Source: Desulfoscipio sp. XC116
GTDB taxonomy: Bacteria; Bacillota; Desulfotomaculia; Desulfotomaculales; Desulfallaceae
Assembly (NCBI RefSeq): GCF_039851975.1
Contig: NZ_CP156660.1
Location: 2,113,035-2,177,034 of the forward strand
DNA: 64,000 nt
Reading direction: 5' to 3'
Part shown: positions 62,380-64,000 of the stretch, in pieces
How the letters are laid out: every line of letters begins with the position of its first letter
How positions within the stretch are numbered: the stretch's first letter is position 1
Notes under the pieces: generated by a model
Database searches by the model: none
What the model saw: only the letters and a program-made list of their open reading frames with translations
Told to the model about the DNA's origin: nothing
Made by a program: the position numbers and the translations under genes

Positions 62380-63729
62380 TTAGCCCTGCGGTATTATCCG
62401 GCGCTGAATAAAGTTGGTATAAACCTCTCCCCGGCGAAAGAAAGCGTTGCGTAATATGCGCCGGTGAAAGGGAATGATCGTCTGCACCCCGGTGATAGTC
62501 AATTCATCCAGGGCCCGCTGCATGCGCGCCACGGCTTCATGGCGATCCCGCCCCCAAACGATTAACTTGCCCAGCATGGAATCGTAATGCAAAGGCACCT
62601 CCCAACCGGCAAAAATAGCACTGTCCAAGCGCACTCCCGGCCCGCCGGGGGGATGAAAGGAAGTTATTTTACCCGGGCAGGGCATGAAATTGCGCTCCGA
62701 ATCCTCGGCGTTTATCCGACATTCGATAGCCCAGCCGGAAAACCGGATGTCCTCCTGCGCATAACCCAGCTCTTCCCCGGCGGCAATACGGATTTGTTCT
62801 TTAACCAGGTCAATGCCGGTAACCATTTCAGTCACCGGGTGTTCCACCTGAATGCGGGTGTTCATTTCAATAAAGTAAAAATTACCATGCTTATCCAGCA
62901 AAAATTCCACCGTACCCGCACTGCGGTAACCTACTGCACGGGCCGCGTCCACCGCGGCCTCACCCAGGCGCCGGCGCAGTTCTTCGTCCACCGCCGCGGA
63001 AGGTGATTCCTCTATAATCTTTTGGTTGCGCCGCTGGATGGAACAGTCCCTTTCGCCCAGGTGCACAATGTTACCGTAATTGTCCGCCAGGAGCTGTATC
63101 TCAATGTGCCGGGGCTCTTCCACGTACTTTTCCAGGTAGATATCTCCGCTGCCAAAGGCGGCCGTTGCCTCGGAGCGAGCCATCAATACGCCCTCGGCCA
63201 CTTCTTCTTCGCACTGGGCCACCCGCATACCTTTGCCGCCGCCGCCCGAGGAGGCTTTGATCAGTACCGGGTAGCCAATTTCACCGGCAATCTGCAGTGC
63301 CTGCCGGGCTTCGCCGATAATGCCCCGGGAGCCGGGCACCACAGGTACTCCGGAGGCCAGCATGGTTTCCCGTGCCTGCACTTTATTGCCCATCAGACGC
63401 ATGGCGCGAGCCGGAGGACCGATAAATATCAGACCATTGGCAGCGCACATTTCGGCGAACTTATCATTTTCCGATAAAAAACCGTAACCCGGATGCACCG
63501 CTTCAGACCCCGTAACCAGCGCGGCACTGATAACGTTGGAAATATTAAGGTAACTGCGCCCGGGAAGCGGCGGGCCGATACACACCGCCTCATCGGCCAT
63601 ACGCACATGCAGGCTGTCCCGATCGGACTCCGAATAAACCGCTACACTGGCAATGTTCATTTCCCGACAGGCCCGAATTACCCGGACCGCGATTTCGCCA
63701 CGGTTGGCAATTAATATTTTGCTAATCAT
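62380..63729 (-). CDS. accC: Biotin carboxylase (acetyl-CoA carboxylase subunit)
   Basis: ATP-dependent carboxylation of the biotin on AccB. The 449-residue ATP-grasp enzyme has KILIANRGEIAVRVIRACRE, HPGYGFLSENDKFAE, the Gly-rich loop KASSGGGGKGMRVAQ, and EMNTRIQVEHPVTEMVTGID. Length is normal. It is followed by asp23 in the same direction; AGGTGG precedes the ATG. Confidence 0.97.
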   Translation of the reverse strand: MISKILIANRGEIAVRVIRACREMNIASVAVYSESDRDSLHVRMADEAVCIGPPLPGRSYLNISNVISAALVTGSEAVHPGYGFLSENDKFAEMCAANGLIFIGPPARAMRLMGNKVQARETMLASGVPVVPGSRGIIGEARQALQIAGEIGYPVLIKASSGGGGKGMRVAQCEEEVAEGVLMARSEATAAFGSGDIYLEKYVEEPRHIEIQLLADNYGNIVHLGERDCSIQRRNQKIIEESPSAAVDEELRRRLGEAAVDAARAVGYRSAGTVEFLLDKHGNFYFIEMNTRIQVEHPVTEMVTGIDLVKEQIRIAAGEELGYAQEDIRFSGWAIECRINAEDSERNFMPCPGKITSFHPPGGPGVRLDSAIFAGWEVPLHYDSMLGKLIVWGRDRHEAVARMQRALDELTITGVQTIIPFHRRILRNAFFRRGEVYTNFIQRRIIPQG

Positions 63730-63738
63730 TTATACCAC

Positions 63739-64000
63739 CTAATCTTCTTGGATAACCAGCATTGGCTGGCCATATTCCACAGCTTGAGCGTTTTCCACCA
63801 GTATCTGCACCACAGTGCCGGAAACCTCGGCTTCAATCTCATTCATCAGCTTCATGGCTTCCAGTATACAGAGAGTCTGACCCTTGGCCACCCGAGTGCC
63901 CACTTCAACAAAGGGGTCGGCGTCAGGGGCCGGAGAGCTATAGAATGTACCCACCATGGGGGCTTTGACTACCGTACCGGCCAATGCCGTGTCCATTTTA
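63739..64000 (-). CDS. accB: Biotin carboxyl carrier protein (N-terminus beyond window)
   Basis: Carries biotin in acetyl-CoA carboxylase. The C-terminal biotinyl domain is complete: [20 protein letters not shown], the biotinylated Lys in [15 protein letters not shown], and QPMLVIQED at the end. Family members have about 150-170 residues, so the N-terminal half lies beyond position 64000; the ATG at 63996 is likely internal. It stops 9 bp before accC. Confidence 0.92.
   Translation of the reverse strand, partial: KMDTALAGTVVKAPMVGTFYSSPAPDADPFVEVGTRVAKGQTLCILEAMKLMNEIEAEVSGTVVQILVENAQAVEYGQPMLVIQED

Noticed and set aside
1-64000. CRISPR array, tRNA or rRNA genes, prophage
   Set aside because: No regularly spaced repeats, cloverleaf sequences, rRNA segments or phage structural genes were recognised by eye; a tRNAscan or CRISPR search could still find something short.

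Overview
This 64 kb window is chromosomal DNA from an anaerobic, endospore-forming Firmicute. The spore genes (spo0A, spoIVB, sigF with spoIIAA/spoIIAB, spoVAEA/spoVAF, spmA/spmB, spoIIM, ytfJ), ferredoxin-linked enzymes (a four-subunit 2-oxoacid:ferredoxin oxidoreductase, NfnAB) and an OLE RNA locus together suggest a Desulfotomaculum/Peptococcaceae-like clostridium; the lineage is an inference from gene content. Almost every gene lies on the minus strand, so the operons read from the right end to the left. Plus-strand exceptions are an FAD-dependent oxidoreductase, a 42-residue ORF and a toxin-antitoxin pair. I saw no tRNA, rRNA, prophage or CRISPR array.

Right end to 40 kb (64000 down to about 39968): accB (cut by the window edge), accC, an Asp23/AmaP/DUF2273 envelope-stress set, nusB, nfnA-nfnB, xseA, folD, fchA, an inserted plus-strand toxin-antitoxin module whose toxin is frameshifted, xseB, ispA, a possible 43-residue membrane peptide, a large structured RNA that I identify as OLE RNA, its membrane partner OapA, dxs, tlyA, nadK, mnmM, argR, recN, spoIVB, spo0A, then steA and steB. 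The OLE RNA has its own promoter and is closed by a perfect 10-bp long-range stem.

Middle (39.9 to 20.6 kb): a glycosyltransferase and a MraY-like phosphotransferase, a P-loop ATPase, the korDABC oxidoreductase operon, an M20 peptidase, DUF3866 and ComB-like proteins, then the conserved block spoIIM, yqzK-like, xerD, deoB, pdp, dacF, spoIIAA, spoIIAB, sigF, a dodecin, spoVAEA and spoVAF. A three-hairpin repeat, resembling the right end (omega-RNA scaffold) of IS200/IS605 elements, sits between spoIIAA and spoIIAB.

Left part (20.6 kb to 1): three genes of the acyl-CoA dehydratase activase type, a TrpB2-type tryptophan synthase, lysA behind a lysine riboswitch, a DHH-CBS-nucleotidyltransferase fusion, a site-2 protease, trpS, DUF2953 and ytfJ, the plus-strand FAD enzyme, spmA-spmB, an RsuA-family pseudouridine synthase, two uncharacterised proteins, a HutP-family RNA-binding antiterminator, and the aromatic genes aroH, aroF and tyrA. 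Between aroH and aroF lies a leader with a promoter, six UAG triplets, an 11-codon reading frame ending Trp-stop, and a terminator. The nearby HutP-like protein is an attractive candidate regulator of it.

Repeats recur through the window: the three-hairpin IS200/IS605-like repeat (three copies plus a remnant), a 110-bp element with CCGTTATTGC inverted ends, and a TCAACRCCCGGCACC motif that supplies the stop codons of lysA and recN.
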